NCBI GenBank assembly: GCA_963763135.1
Contig: CAVXNJ010000012.1
Location: 682,001 to 746,000 of the forward strand
DNA from: JANMZO01 sp963763135
GTDB lineage: Bacteria > Actinomycetota > Acidimicrobiia > Acidimicrobiales > JANYDT01
Reading direction: 5' to 3'
DNA: 64,000 nucleotides
The first letter of the stretch is position 1. The number at the start of each line of letters is the position of its first letter. Positions 24,765 through 33,583 of this stretch are shown here, piece by piece. The notes beneath the pieces were generated by a model. The model made no database searches, was not told the origin of the DNA, and saw only the letters and a program-made list of their open reading frames with translations. Both the position numbers and the translations under genes were made by a program.

Positions 24765-26378
24765 CTACCCGATCGTTGAGGTCATGACCTCAACGAGCGC
24801 TTGATCGATGGCGGTGCGGGCTCGACTCGATGAGGGCAGCGCGTTTCCGATGAAGCTGAATGTGGCGACCTTCCCCGAAGGCAGCGTTGCATAACCGGCG
24901 AGGGCCGTCACGTTGTCGAGTGTTCCCGTCTTGGCCTGAATCTTGCCGGAGCCCGCGGTCTTGCAGAGGCGGGACTTGAGCGTGCCGTCAACACACGCAA
25001 CGGGTAGCGCGATTCGGAAATCGTTTGCGGCCTTCGAGGACCGCAGCTTGGTCAACCACGCGACCTGTTGCGTGGTGGTCGACCGGTTCAACGAAGAGAG
25101 GCCCGAGCCGTCGGCCATCACGGGAGCGCTGACACCGAACGCCGCGAACTGTTGGCGGACCATCTCGATACCCCCGGCCGACGAGCCGTTTCCGGCGGAC
25201 GCGCCGAGTTCCTTCAGGACCAACTCCGCGTACGTGTTCTCGGACTTCTTCATGGCATACGAGGCAAGATCACGAAGCGGTGCCGACGACACCGACCCGA
25301 GGACCGGACCTCCGAGCCCCAGAACGCCACGTCGATTGATCCCGGCGATCGACACTCCACGCTTGACCAGTGCAGAGCGCACGAGAGCAACATTGGTCAG
25401 CGCCGGATCGACGAGCGCTTTTCCACCCTGATGGTTTCCGTTGACGGAGAAGGCACTGAGCGATCCCACCTCGCCGGGCGTGAACGACGGCTTCCATCCA
25501 TCGTTGGTACGCCGTGAGTCGAAGTGCGATTCGTCGATGACCAGGTCTCCCGTCACTCGTTTGATCCCAGCGCGGCTAACGGCGTCAGCGAGCGTATTCA
25601 CCCCGGTAGTGGAAAACGACGGGTCGCCAGAGGCGCGAACCACCAGGTCTCCATTGAGCGTGCCCGTGGGATCGACGAGAGAGGAGGCGCGAACCTCGGT
25701 AACGAACCGGTGGTCACCGCCGAGTCGTAGCAGGGCGGCGCCCAACGTGTAGATCTTCTGGGTCGATGCCGGGACCGCGGAGCGGTCGGCGTTTCGCGCG
25801 TAGATGGCACCCAAGCCATCGAGGGTGATCGATGCCGTGACACCCGGGACGGGAGCGAGGAGCGCGTCGATTCGCTGCTGAAGTTCAGCGACGGTTCGGG
25901 CCGGAACGGCCGCCGCAGGTTTCGTCGATTTCGGAACTGTCGTGGTCGCTCCCGTCGCCGGAACCGGTGCGATCGAACTCGTCGGAACCTCACCACCGGC
26001 GAGAACCGGACCGGGAGGGACAGGGACGGTCGGCGACGCCGTGACCGCGGGATCTCCGACCATCGTCGGCGGCGGCGCCGTGGGCGGCAGCGTCGGAGTG
26101 GTCGTGGTATCCCCGGCGATGGTCGGTGGGGCCGACGTGATGACCGCGGTCGTCGGGGTGGTCTCGGGCGGAAGCGAACTGGACGGGACGATGATGGTCG
26201 TCGTTGCTGTCGTCGTAGATGTCGTCGTCGTGGTTTCGGGATCCTGCACAAATGTGACGGGCGGGTTTACACCGACACGGTTCTCCTGGGCCGCGACCGG
26301 AGACAGCGTGAACCAGGTACCGGTCACGATCGCGACAAGAGCAGCCGACACTCGAGACGCGTTGTTACAGGCCTTCAA
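24765..26378 (-). CDS. dacB: D-alanyl-D-alanine carboxypeptidase/endopeptidase (PBP4 type)
   Basis: From TTG 26378 (GGGGAA 6 nt upstream) the protein is 537 residues. It begins with a membrane/signal segment (about 10-32), then a 110-residue Thr/Pro/Val-rich linker (poly-T near residue 50), then an S13 peptidase domain with the active-site STQK, the SEN triad element (KKSENTYAE) and AKTGT. It cleaves terminal D-Ala or cross-links of peptidoglycan outside the membrane. The start overlaps the end of xseB by 14 nt, so translation is coupled. The long disordered linker suggests it spans part of the wall. Confidence 0.88.
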   Translation of the reverse strand: MKACNNASRVSAALVAIVTGTWFTLSPVAAQENRVGVNPPVTFVQDPETTTTTSTTTATTTIIVPSSSLPPETTPTTAVITSAPPTIAGDTTTTPTLPPTAPPPTMVGDPAVTASPTVPVPPGPVLAGGEVPTSSIAPVPATGATTTVPKSTKPAAAVPARTVAELQQRIDALLAPVPGVTASITLDGLGAIYARNADRSAVPASTQKIYTLGAALLRLGGDHRFVTEVRASSLVDPTGTLNGDLVVRASGDPSFSTTGVNTLADAVSRAGIKRVTGDLVIDESHFDSRRTNDGWKPSFTPGEVGSLSAFSVNGNHQGGKALVDPALTNVALVRSALVKRGVSIAGINRRGVLGLGGPVLGSVSSAPLRDLASYAMKKSENTYAELVLKELGASAGNGSSAGGIEMVRQQFAAFGVSAPVMADGSGLSSLNRSTTTQQVAWLTKLRSSKAANDFRIALPVACVDGTLKSRLCKTAGSGKIQAKTGTLDNVTALAGYATLPSGKVATFSFIGNALPSSSRARTAIDQALVEVMTSTIG

Positions 26379-26622
26379 CGTTCGTTCCCCGCAGTTCAGC
26401 CAGGCGTCGTTGAACACCGAGGAGTCGATCGGTCGCCGCGGCGTGGAGTGCGCTTGCCCGCTCGTAGAGGTCAGCCGCTTCCTCGATACCGATCTCGCCC
26501 CGGTCCATGGCCATCGCCACCCGTTCAAGCTCCGTAACAAGTTCTTCGAAGGTGCGTTGGGAAAAATCGTCGGCGGATGAAGGGGCTGTCGGGTCGTTAC
26601 GCAACGCGGGGTCGTTGGTCAC
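26365..26622 (-). CDS. xseB: Exodeoxyribonuclease VII small subunit
   Basis: The 85-residue protein contains the XseB core TFEELVTELERVAMAMDRGE and EEAADLYERASAL (about 25-68) of the small helical subunit. It binds XseA to make exonuclease VII, which degrades single-stranded DNA. Its start overlaps the xseA stop by 4 nt and its end overlaps dacB. Confidence 0.92.
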   Translation of the reverse strand: MTNDPALRNDPTAPSSADDFSQRTFEELVTELERVAMAMDRGEIGIEEAADLYERASALHAAATDRLLGVQRRLAELRGTNVEGL

Positions 26623-28043
26623 GGGTTCTCCTGGGAATCATCGTTGGGAAACAAAGACGGTGCGATGGGGGAAGTAGTTCGCGGAGCAGCAGAGCGGCTG
26701 GGTCGAATTTTACCGGTGGTTGCACCTGTTGGTTCCCCAACCGATGCAACCAACGTTCCCCTGGCCACAACAATCTCCAGCATCTCACCTGCCACGAGGC
26801 TCGACGCGTCACGGACCACGTCGCCGTCTGCGTTGCGTACGACTGCGTACCCGCGTTCGAGCACACGTAGCGGGGACAGCGACTCCGTTCGGGCGTGCGC
26901 CGTCGCGAGCCTCGCTTCGGCTCCGGCCAGGATCGGGTCGAGACCGCGTCGCCACGAAACGTTTCCGAGGCGCGACATCGAGCGCTCCAGTCCCGAGCGA
27001 AGCGTTCGTTCGAAGTCGAGCCGCTCCAAACGGTGGCGGCCACGTTCCAGGCGGTGGTCGATGGCCAGATCCCAGGTGCAGGAGTTGAGACGTTGCGCGC
27101 CGGCCGCCGCTCGCCCCAATGCCCGTTCGGCTGTCAGGAACAGCGCCCGGTCACACCGCTCATGAAGTTGTTGGCGGTCGGGCACCACCATCGCCGCGGC
27201 AATCGAAGGGGTACCGGCCCGCATGTCTGCAATCTCATCGGAAAGCGGCCGGTCTCCGTCGTGTCCGATCGCCGAGACCACAGGAACCGAGCAGGCGGCG
27301 ACCGCTCGGCAGAGAATCTCATCCGAGAACGGCAACATGGCGGTCGCGTCGCCCCCACCCCGGGCCATGACGATCACATCGATCGACGCATCCCGCTGCA
27401 ACATCTCGAGTCCGGCACAAATCGATTCCACGGCGCCCGGACCTGACACCACGACCTGGAGAAAGCGCACCGGCATCTCCGGAAATCGACTCGCGACCAC
27501 GGCCTCGATGTCGGCCTGCACGGCCGCCTCGGTGCCGCACAGAACCCCGATGACGTTCGGGAGGAGGGGCAAGCGCCGACGGGGACGCGTCAACAGCCCA
27601 TCAACCAGGAGCCGCTGGCGGGTTTCGGCGATCATCGCCGCGATCGCCCCTTCGCCGACCGGGACGACTTCCGATGCCACCAGTTGGAGCTGGCCGATAT
27701 TCGGCTGGTACTCAAGTTGGCCGGTGACCGCCACGCGTTCCCCGTTGCGGACACGGCAGTAAGCCTGGCGGGCCGATGGCACCACGACGTTGATCTGCAC
27801 ACCGCGGTCCTTCATCACAAAGTATGTGCGGTTAGCACCCGAAGTGGTCGGTCGCGACACCTCCCCTTCGACGACGACCTTCCCGATTTCTGCCACCGCC
27901 CGGGCCATCTCACCGGCCAGCTTCACGAGGCTGACCCGACGCAACACCGGTTCGGAGAACGGGAGCGCCGTTTCGCCGAGTGGTCGGTCGGCACTCGGAC
28001 GCCGGTTGGGAACGGAATTGGCCACGTTGCAATCTAAGTTCAT
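26619..28043 (-). CDS. xseA: Exodeoxyribonuclease VII large subunit
   Basis: The 474-residue protein has the N-terminal OB fold (VEGEVSRPTTSGANRTYFVMKD, about 60-82, split), the catalytic-domain motifs VIMARGGGD and VSAIGHDGD, RAGTPSIAA, a long coiled coil, and the late LERGYAVVRN. It cuts single-stranded DNA in both directions after assembly with XseB. It starts 23 bp from the divergent NifU-domain gene. A 35-residue tail after the usual end is Pro/Ser-rich. Confidence 0.93.
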   Translation of the reverse strand: MNLDCNVANSVPNRRPSADRPLGETALPFSEPVLRRVSLVKLAGEMARAVAEIGKVVVEGEVSRPTTSGANRTYFVMKDRGVQINVVVPSARQAYCRVRNGERVAVTGQLEYQPNIGQLQLVASEVVPVGEGAIAAMIAETRQRLLVDGLLTRPRRRLPLLPNVIGVLCGTEAAVQADIEAVVASRFPEMPVRFLQVVVSGPGAVESICAGLEMLQRDASIDVIVMARGGGDATAMLPFSDEILCRAVAACSVPVVSAIGHDGDRPLSDEIADMRAGTPSIAAAMVVPDRQQLHERCDRALFLTAERALGRAAAGAQRLNSCTWDLAIDHRLERGRHRLERLDFERTLRSGLERSMSRLGNVSWRRGLDPILAGAEARLATAHARTESLSPLRVLERGYAVVRNADGDVVRDASSLVAGEMLEIVVARGTLVASVGEPTGATTGKIRPSRSAAPRTTSPIAPSLFPNDDSQENP

Positions 28044-28052
28044 GGAGCCCCG

Positions 28053-28058
28053 TAGACT
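28053..28058 (+). promoter_or_regulatory. TAGACT -10 box upstream of the NifU-domain gene
   Basis: TAGACT lies 8 nt before ATG 28067, in the 23-bp gap between divergent genes. Confidence 0.4.
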
Positions 28059-28066
28059 GTTCCCTT

Positions 28067-28720
28067 ATGAGTGAAACGCTTGTTCCAAGCCCAAGTTCCG
28101 ACGCCGCTACCGACAACGTGCTGACCATCACCGAAGGGGCACTCGCCACCATTCTTGAGGCCCGCGCCGGCGAGATCGACGCTGCCTCGCTTTCACTCTG
28201 GCTCGAGGTGAGCGGAACCGCTCAGGGCCGGTTCCAGTACGACATGTACTTCCAGCCGACTGCGGAGTCCCTCGACACCGACACCATAATTGCTCGAGGC
28301 GAACTTACCGTTGTCATTCCCGCGGCCAGCCTCGATCGGATCGTCGGGTCAACCCTCGACATCGCGGCCGACGGCTCCGGCATGGTGCTCAGCAATCCCA
28401 ACGAGCCCAAGCGCCCCGAACCCGCCCCGGCCCCGGTGCTCAGCGGATCCCTTGAGGGACCCCTCGCAGCGCGGATCATCGAGGTCATCGAGACCAAGGT
28501 CAACCCGAGCATTGCGTCACACGGTGGCTACGCCACCCTGCTGAGCGTCGACAACGACACGGTGTTCATCACCATGGGCGGCGGTTGCCAGGGCTGTGCA
28601 TCGTCGAAGGCGACCCTCAAGCAGGGCATCGAGGTTGCGATCAAGCAAGCCGCTCCGGAAATCCTCCACGTCATCGACATGACCGACCACGCATCCGGCG
28701 CGAACCCGTACTACGCATAA
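28067..28720 (+). CDS. Two-domain NfuA-like iron-sulfur carrier
   Basis: The 217-residue protein joins an A-type-like N-terminal domain (about 15-110; it lacks the three cysteines of true A-type carriers) to a C-terminal NifU domain with GGGCQGCASSKATLKQGIE (CxxC, about 180). This is the NfuA layout: a dimer holds one [4Fe-4S] cluster on the CxxC pairs and passes it to client enzymes. A second NifU-domain protein lies 2.5 kb away. Start ATG 28067 fits leaderless initiation. Confidence 0.88.
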   Translation: MSETLVPSPSSDAATDNVLTITEGALATILEARAGEIDAASLSLWLEVSGTAQGRFQYDMYFQPTAESLDTDTIIARGELTVVIPAASLDRIVGSTLDIAADGSGMVLSNPNEPKRPEPAPAPVLSGSLEGPLAARIIEVIETKVNPSIASHGGYATLLSVDNDTVFITMGGGCQGCASSKATLKQGIEVAIKQAAPEILHVIDMTDHASGANPYYA

Positions 28721-28799
28721 CTCGAAAGTACGCTGCGCCCCGCCCGCACGGAGTCGCTTCCTACGCCTGCGTATCGCTCGATCTGGGGTAACGCCCCAC

Positions 28800-28805
28800 T
28801 AGAGT
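28800..28805 (+). promoter_or_regulatory. TAGAGT -10 box, leaderless start of the scramblase-like gene
   Basis: TAGAGT lies 6 nt before ATG 28812; no ribosome site is present. Confidence 0.5.
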
Positions 28806-28811
28806 CGCGCC

Positions 28812-29492
28812 ATGGCTACCGACGAAGAAAAGCAAGCCCAGCGAGTACGCGAGCAGGTCAGTGAGAGGGCGAAACTCGGTGAGGTGACCACCGGCGGAGG
28901 AACGCTCTTCACCGAGTCGGTTCTCGTCGTGAACCAGAAGGCCAAGCTGATCGAGGTCACCAACGAATACAAGGTGTTCGACGCGAACGGCGCCCAGATC
29001 GGCGCAGTCCACGAAATCGGACAGAGCGCCGGCAAAAAGATCGCACGGGCCCTGCTGAACGTTGACGCGTTCATGAAGCACGAACTCCAGATCGTCGACG
29101 CTGCCGGTGTGGTGCAACTCAGCCTCGTGAAACCGCGAGCGCTGCTGAAAGCCCAGCTCCAGATCAACGGTTCGGCCGGTCAGCTCATCGGCTCGATCGC
29201 GGTCAAGCTCCGGCTCGGCAAAGCCAAATTCAACCTGTTCGACGCCGCCGGCACCGAGATCGGCACGATGAACGCCGAGAACTTCCGGGCCTGGAACTTC
29301 TCCATCACCGACGCTTCCGGCACCGAGGTCGCGAAAGTGACGAAGACGTGGGAAGGACTCGGCAAAGCCATGTTCACCAACGCCGACAACTACGTCCTGC
29401 AGATCCTGTCGCCGCTGTCTGATCCGCTGCACTCGATCGTCGTCGCATCGGCGCTCGGCATCGATCTGATCCTCAAGCAGGCAAAGGGCTAG
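28812..29492 (+). CDS. LURP-one/phospholipid-scramblase-related protein
   Basis: The 226-residue protein follows the Tubby-like scramblase/LURP-one pattern: LVVNQKAKLIEVTNEYKVFD (about 37-56, split), QIGAVHEIGQS, and later FNLFDAAGTEIGTMN, with repeated beta-strand pairs of a 12-stranded barrel. Bacterial members are common in actinobacteria and uncharacterised; lipid binding is inferred from the fold. No membrane helix is obvious apart from a weak C-terminal one. Confidence 0.75.
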   Translation: MATDEEKQAQRVREQVSERAKLGEVTTGGGTLFTESVLVVNQKAKLIEVTNEYKVFDANGAQIGAVHEIGQSAGKKIARALLNVDAFMKHELQIVDAAGVVQLSLVKPRALLKAQLQINGSAGQLIGSIAVKLRLGKAKFNLFDAAGTEIGTMNAENFRAWNFSITDASGTEVAKVTKTWEGLGKAMFTNADNYVLQILSPLSDPLHSIVVASALGIDLILKQAKG

Positions 29493-29522
29493 ACCGCTCA
29501 CCAACAGGGCACGGAGTTCACC

Positions 29523-30389
29523 TCACGACAGCACGGAGTCGGCGATCGCCGCAGCGTGCGTCGTGGCCATGGAGATGTGGCCGTCGTTCGGCAGGAGGTG
29601 CAGCGTCGCGCCGGTGATCGCTTCGGCGAGCGCCACCCCGTGGGTGTGGGGCACCATGCGATCGGCGTCGCCCTGCCACAGCTCGACGGGAACCTGCACG
29701 TCTGACAGCGCAAAGCCCCACGGCTTCACGAACGCCAGGTCATCGTCGACGTAGCCGTTGTTGCCCAATTCCAGTGCCGTGCGCAGGGCTCGGGCGAGGA
29801 TATCGGCCTCGCCCGGGAGCTGAATGACGCGTAGGTCTTCCTCGCATAGAAGGTCGCCCATCCCACCTTCGAGGATCATCTCCCCGGTCAGGCCGGCGAA
29901 GCCCTCCGTCATCGCATCGAGCATGGTCCGCAACGCCGCTTCGCCCTGCTGGGAAAGCTCGAACTCCGCCACGTTCTCGTCTCCCATTCCCGCGGTCCAC
30001 GAGTCGCCCAGCACCTCGAACGGCGCAACTCCCGCGAGCACCACGACCTTCACACACCCGGGTACGAGAGCCCCGAGGGCCAACGCGTGCGGGCCTCCAC
30101 CGGACCAGCCGAGCGCACGAAACTCCGTGCGACCGAGCTCCTCTAACAACGCCTGAACGTCGCGGGCCACATCGGCGACCGCGCGACCCACGACCCGGGT
30201 CGATGCCCGGTACCCCGGCCGGCTGATGCCGACCAAACGCGCACCACGCTTCACCAACGCGTCGGGCACCGCACCTTCGAGGCGGGAGTGCGAGGGTGTT
30301 CCGTGGCAATACACAACCAGTGGACCATCGTCGGGACCGTCGCTGTACCACTCAAGCGTGCGACCGTCGGACGTTTGTAGCTCCGCCAT
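29523..30389 (-). CDS. Alpha/beta-fold hydrolase
   Basis: From ATG 30389 (AAGGTGG upstream) the protein is 288 residues. It has an oxyanion HGTPSHSR loop, nucleophile elbow GWSGGGP (about residue 99), Asp in WQGDADRMVP and His in NDGHISMA, the full catalytic triad. Substrate unknown; sequence near the cap is helical (E-F-x-L-S-Q-Q-G region). Divergent from the nitroreductase. Confidence 0.87.
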   Translation of the reverse strand: MAELQTSDGRTLEWYSDGPDDGPLVVYCHGTPSHSRLEGAVPDALVKRGARLVGISRPGYRASTRVVGRAVADVARDVQALLEELGRTEFRALGWSGGGPHALALGALVPGCVKVVVLAGVAPFEVLGDSWTAGMGDENVAEFELSQQGEAALRTMLDAMTEGFAGLTGEMILEGGMGDLLCEEDLRVIQLPGEADILARALRTALELGNNGYVDDDLAFVKPWGFALSDVQVPVELWQGDADRMVPHTHGVALAEAITGATLHLLPNDGHISMATTHAAAIADSVLS

Positions 30390-30474
30390 ACGCCACCTTC
30401 TTTCGGATGTGTTGGTGAAGTGTGGGCGATCCGCATCCACGTGTCAACGGAAGCGCAAAACGGCCGGAATGGGC

Positions 30475-30480
30475 TAGAAC
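30475..30480 (+). promoter_or_regulatory. TAGAAC -10 box, leaderless start of the nitroreductase gene
   Basis: TAGAAC lies 7 nt before GTG 30488. Confidence 0.5.
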
Positions 30481-30487
30481 GGTCCCC

Positions 30488-31132
30488 GTGAATCTGCCAC
30501 TAACTCCTGATGAGCTCCTGTCCACCACGAGGGCCGTACGCAAGCGGCTCGACTTTGATCGTCCCGTCCCCAAAGAACTTGTGCAGGAATGCATTGAACT
30601 GGCGTTCCAGGCGCCGACGGGGTCGAACCGTCAGGCATGGCACTTCATGGTTATCGACGATCCCGACAAGAAGAAGGCCATCGCCGATCTCTACGCCAAG
30701 AACTTCGATCCCTACGTCAATATGCCGGGCGTGCAGTACGAGGCCGGCGACACCCGAGGCGAGCGGTCCGACGCAGTGAAGTCGTCTGCCGTGTACCTTC
30801 GCGAAAACTTTCACCGTGCGCCCTATCTGGTGATCCCGTGTATGGAAGGTCGACCGCCGGCCAGTACGCCGGTCTTCGCCCAGGCCGGGTATTGGGGGTC
30901 GCTCCTTCCCGCGTTCTGGAGCTTCATGCTGGCCGCCCGGGCCCGCGGCCTCGGCACGGCCTGGACCACGCTGCACCTGCCCAACGAAAAAGAAGCTGCC
31001 GAAATTCTCGGGATTCCGTACGACACCGTGGTGCAGGGCGGACTCAGCCCGCTCGCCTACACGATCGGTACCGATTTCAAGCGTGCTCCCCGCCTCGACG
31101 ACGAGAAGCTGACGCACTGGAACACCTGGTAA
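30488..31132 (+). CDS. Nitroreductase-family flavoprotein
   Basis: The 214-residue protein has the FMN-binding head TTRAVRKRLDF (about 12-22), APTGSNRQAWHF (about 40-51) and the GLGTAWTTLHL and GLSPLAYTIGTDF elements near the end, as in NAD(P)H- or F420-linked nitroreductases. It would reduce nitro, quinone or enone groups. GTG 30488 fits leaderless initiation. Neighbouring iron-sulfur carrier genes do not obviously connect with it. Confidence 0.87.
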   Translation: MNLPLTPDELLSTTRAVRKRLDFDRPVPKELVQECIELAFQAPTGSNRQAWHFMVIDDPDKKKAIADLYAKNFDPYVNMPGVQYEAGDTRGERSDAVKSSAVYLRENFHRAPYLVIPCMEGRPPASTPVFAQAGYWGSLLPAFWSFMLAARARGLGTAWTTLHLPNEKEAAEILGIPYDTVVQGGLSPLAYTIGTDFKRAPRLDDEKLTHWNTW

Positions 31133-31257
31133 TTCCCAGGTTGGCGGCACCGGATTTAGCCTGAACGTGCCGGTCGGCCGGGAATTTTCTCGCCGACCGG
31201 CAGGTTTCTCCTATGGCCGTATTGCAAACCTCCGCAGGTGCGGCAGAATAGAGAACC

Positions 31258-31590
31258 ATGAGCGACACTGCAGTCCTTTCCGACGACGCCCGAGCCGAGC
31301 GAATGAGCGGCCTGATCAGCGTCATCGAACTCATACGGCCGCATGTCCAACAAGATGGCGGCGACCTGGCGCTTGCCTCCGTCGACGTCGAGGCCGGCAT
31401 CGTTGAGGTACGCCTGCAGGGTTCGTGCAGTTCGTGCGCAGTTTCTTCCACCACCCTTCATGCCGGCGTCAATCGCATCCTGAAGGACCGACTTCCCTGG
31501 ATCACCGAGGTCAAGGGCGGCGTCGAGGAAATGGACTACGACACCAGCCGGGCCATGGGCACCGGTGGTTACGTTCCGAAGAACGGCTGA
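31258..31590 (+). CDS. NifU-domain iron-sulfur scaffold/carrier
   Basis: The 110-residue protein is a single NifU C-terminal domain: ELIRPHVQQDGGDLALASVD (about 22-41), LQGSCSSCAVSSTTL with CxxC, and VKGGVEEMD. It would hold a [4Fe-4S] cluster between two subunits. It is a separate paralogue of the two-domain protein at 28.1 kb. The following membrane-protein gene is close (37 bp) and on the same strand. Confidence 0.88.
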   Translation: MSDTAVLSDDARAERMSGLISVIELIRPHVQQDGGDLALASVDVEAGIVEVRLQGSCSSCAVSSTTLHAGVNRILKDRLPWITEVKGGVEEMDYDTSRAMGTGGYVPKNG

Positions 31591-31627
31591 CCGAGGCCAC
31601 TTGTCCGACAGAAATCCGGTGCCCGAC

Positions 31628-31981
31628 ATGAACCCGGTCGAGCCGGACCCGGCTTCCCGGAAGCGACGCGAGCCGCGACCCCCGATCATCCTTGGCCGCA
31701 AGCACGCCGTCGGAGCCGCGATCGGCGGGGCGGTGGCCGACGCCGTACTGGTTTCGCGGGCCAACACCGACACCGGAACGAAGGTGTTCAGCGTGATCTT
31801 CATGGCCGTGTTCACCTACGTCGGGTTCCGCTTCATCACCAAGATCCGGTACTCGGTTCGCCCGCCGCAACTTCCGCCGTCGGCCCGCGAATCCACGGAT
31901 CGCCCGGCACCCGGCGGCTGGGCCAACCCGACGAGCGGCCAGACGTTTCTCGCCAAGCTGATCAAGCCGTTCAAGAAGTAG
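31628..31981 (+). CDS. Small predicted membrane protein, unknown function
   Basis: The 117-residue reading from ATG 31628 has a Pro/Arg-rich head, then two hydrophobic stretches (KHAVGAAIGGAVADAVLV and VFSVIFMAVFTYVGF) and a Pro/Ser-rich tail ending in a basic IKPFKK. No family recognised. A TTG or GTG 9-27 nt upstream could also be the start. A strong hairpin terminator follows. Confidence 0.6.
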   Translation: MNPVEPDPASRKRREPRPPIILGRKHAVGAAIGGAVADAVLVSRANTDTGTKVFSVIFMAVFTYVGFRFITKIRYSVRPPQLPPSARESTDRPAPGGWANPTSGQTFLAKLIKPFKK

Positions 31982-31997
31982 AACTCGCTGAACGAAA

Positions 31998-32024
31998 GGG
32001 CCCGGAGTCGTTGACTCCGGGCCC
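31998..32024. terminator. Bidirectional hairpin terminator
   Basis: GGGCCCGGAGTC-GTT-GACTCCGGGCCC is a perfect 12-bp stem between the convergent membrane-protein gene and rtcB. Confidence 0.85.
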
Positions 32025-32035
32025 CGTGTTGTTGA

Positions 32036-33205
32036 TCAGGTCCCCTTGTAATTCAGGATCTGATGCAGAACATGCTGGACTTCAACCAGATCGGCCTGGT
32101 CGGCCATGACCTGGTCGATGTCTTTGTACGCCGAAGGAATCTCATCGACGAGGGAACTCGCCTTGTCGTGCAGCCAGACCTTGCCGTCCATCTCCCGGGC
32201 GAGGTCCTTGGCCGTGAACTTCTGCTTCGCTGCGGTCCGGCTCATCCGCCGACCGGCCCCGTGCGAGCACGAGTTCCAGCTGAGCGGGTTTCCCGAACCC
32301 TTCACGATGTAGCTCCGGGTTCCCATTGACCCGGGGATCACCCCGTAGTCGCCCGTGTCGGCCTTGATCGCGCCCTTCCGGGTGATCCACAGCTTCGTAG
32401 GTTCCCCGTCGAGCACGTGGGTTTCGCGCTGGGTGAAGTTGTGGTGGCAGTTGATCCGCCGCACTTCGCGACCCTTGCCGACGAACTTGATGAACTCGTT
32501 GAGCGCCCGGTCCATCATCTGCTCCCGGTTCGCGAGGGCGTAGTCCTGCGCCCACAGCATGTCGGTGATGTAGTGGTCGAACTCCTCGGTGCCCTCGAGA
32601 AACGACGCCAGCGCCGGGTCCTCGTGGTACTGCCCGAGAGCCTTGGCCAGCTTCTTCGCCCGGTCGATGTGCTGGGTCGCCAGGATGTTCCCGACGCCCC
32701 GGCTGCCCGAGTGCAACACGATCCAGACGTGATCCCGCTCGTCGAGGCACACTTCCAGGAAGTGGTTTCCCGAGCCGAGGGTGCCGAACTGCATCAGGGC
32801 CTTCTTCTGCAGTTCGTTCGACAACCGGGTCCGGGGCTCGTTCTTCTTGAGCCACTGGCTCCCTCGGTGCGACGCCACCTCGTTGCCCCGACCGACGCCC
32901 GCCGGAACCGACCGTTCGATCTTCGGCATCAGCGGCCCGAGGGAATCCGGCAGCTGTGCGGCGGTCAGATCGAGTTCGGCGGCGATCATGCCGCATCCGA
33001 TGTCGACGCCGACCGCGGCCGGGATGATCGCATCGAACGTCGGGATGACCGACCCGACCGTTGCGCCGATCCCAACGTGGGCATCGGGCATCAAGGCGAC
33101 GTGGCCCCGCACGATCGGGAGGCGGGCGGTCTTCTCAGCCTGCCGGATTGTGCCGTCGTCTACCTCACTGGCCCAAACGAGCAACCGGTCGTTGATCTTC
33201 TCCAT
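32036..33205 (-). CDS. rtcB: RtcB-family RNA-splicing/repair ligase
   Basis: The 389-residue protein has VDIGCGM (metal ligands), HSGSRG, NCHHNF, GSMGT and SHGAGRRMSR, whose His would carry the GMP adduct. RtcB joins 2',3'-cyclic phosphate or 3'-phosphate RNA ends to 5'-OH ends using GTP and manganese. AAAGGAGG stands 7 nt before ATG 33205, the strongest ribosome site I saw in the window. No archease or RtcA gene is beside it, and no RtcR-type regulator. Confidence 0.92.
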   Translation of the reverse strand: MEKINDRLLVWASEVDDGTIRQAEKTARLPIVRGHVALMPDAHVGIGATVGSVIPTFDAIIPAAVGVDIGCGMIAAELDLTAAQLPDSLGPLMPKIERSVPAGVGRGNEVASHRGSQWLKKNEPRTRLSNELQKKALMQFGTLGSGNHFLEVCLDERDHVWIVLHSGSRGVGNILATQHIDRAKKLAKALGQYHEDPALASFLEGTEEFDHYITDMLWAQDYALANREQMMDRALNEFIKFVGKGREVRRINCHHNFTQRETHVLDGEPTKLWITRKGAIKADTGDYGVIPGSMGTRSYIVKGSGNPLSWNSCSHGAGRRMSRTAAKQKFTAKDLAREMDGKVWLHDKASSLVDEIPSAYKDIDQVMADQADLVEVQHVLHQILNYKGT

Positions 33206-33367
33206 GTCCCGCCTCCTTTCATTTAGCCGAAGCTGTCAAGCGGGACGCACAAGGTATGCGCTCGGAGAACGTCAATGCCGGGGATTTCCCTCACAGGACA
33301 CTGGGGGTCCTATGCTCAGGCGTAGCTGAGGTTGCATCGACCGAAGTGGAAGAACAAGGATCACATC

Positions 33368-33565
33368 ATGCGAGTTCAAGTCAACGACAGCCTCTGCCAC
33401 GGACACCAGGCCTGCGCCATCGCGGCGCCTGAGGTGTTCGGTTCAGACGACTACGGCAACGCCGTCGTGCTGATCGAGGGCGAACTGCCGGCCGAACTCG
33501 AAGCCGCCGCCCGGCGCGCTGCGGGCAATTGCCCCGAGCGCGCCGTGCTCGTCATCGAAGGCTGA
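33368..33565 (+). CDS. Ferredoxin, [3Fe-4S] type
   Basis: The 65-residue protein has CHGHQAC (Cx5C, residues 10-16) and a later NCPE, with His in place of the second cysteine, as in actinobacterial [3Fe-4S] ferredoxins that serve cytochrome P450s. AAGGA stands 8 nt before ATG 33368. No P450 or ferredoxin reductase gene is adjacent. Confidence 0.9.
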   Translation: MRVQVNDSLCHGHQACAIAAPEVFGSDDYGNAVVLIEGELPAELEAAARRAAGNCPERAVLVIEG

Positions 33566-33583
33566 CCACCCAAACTCCGGGCT

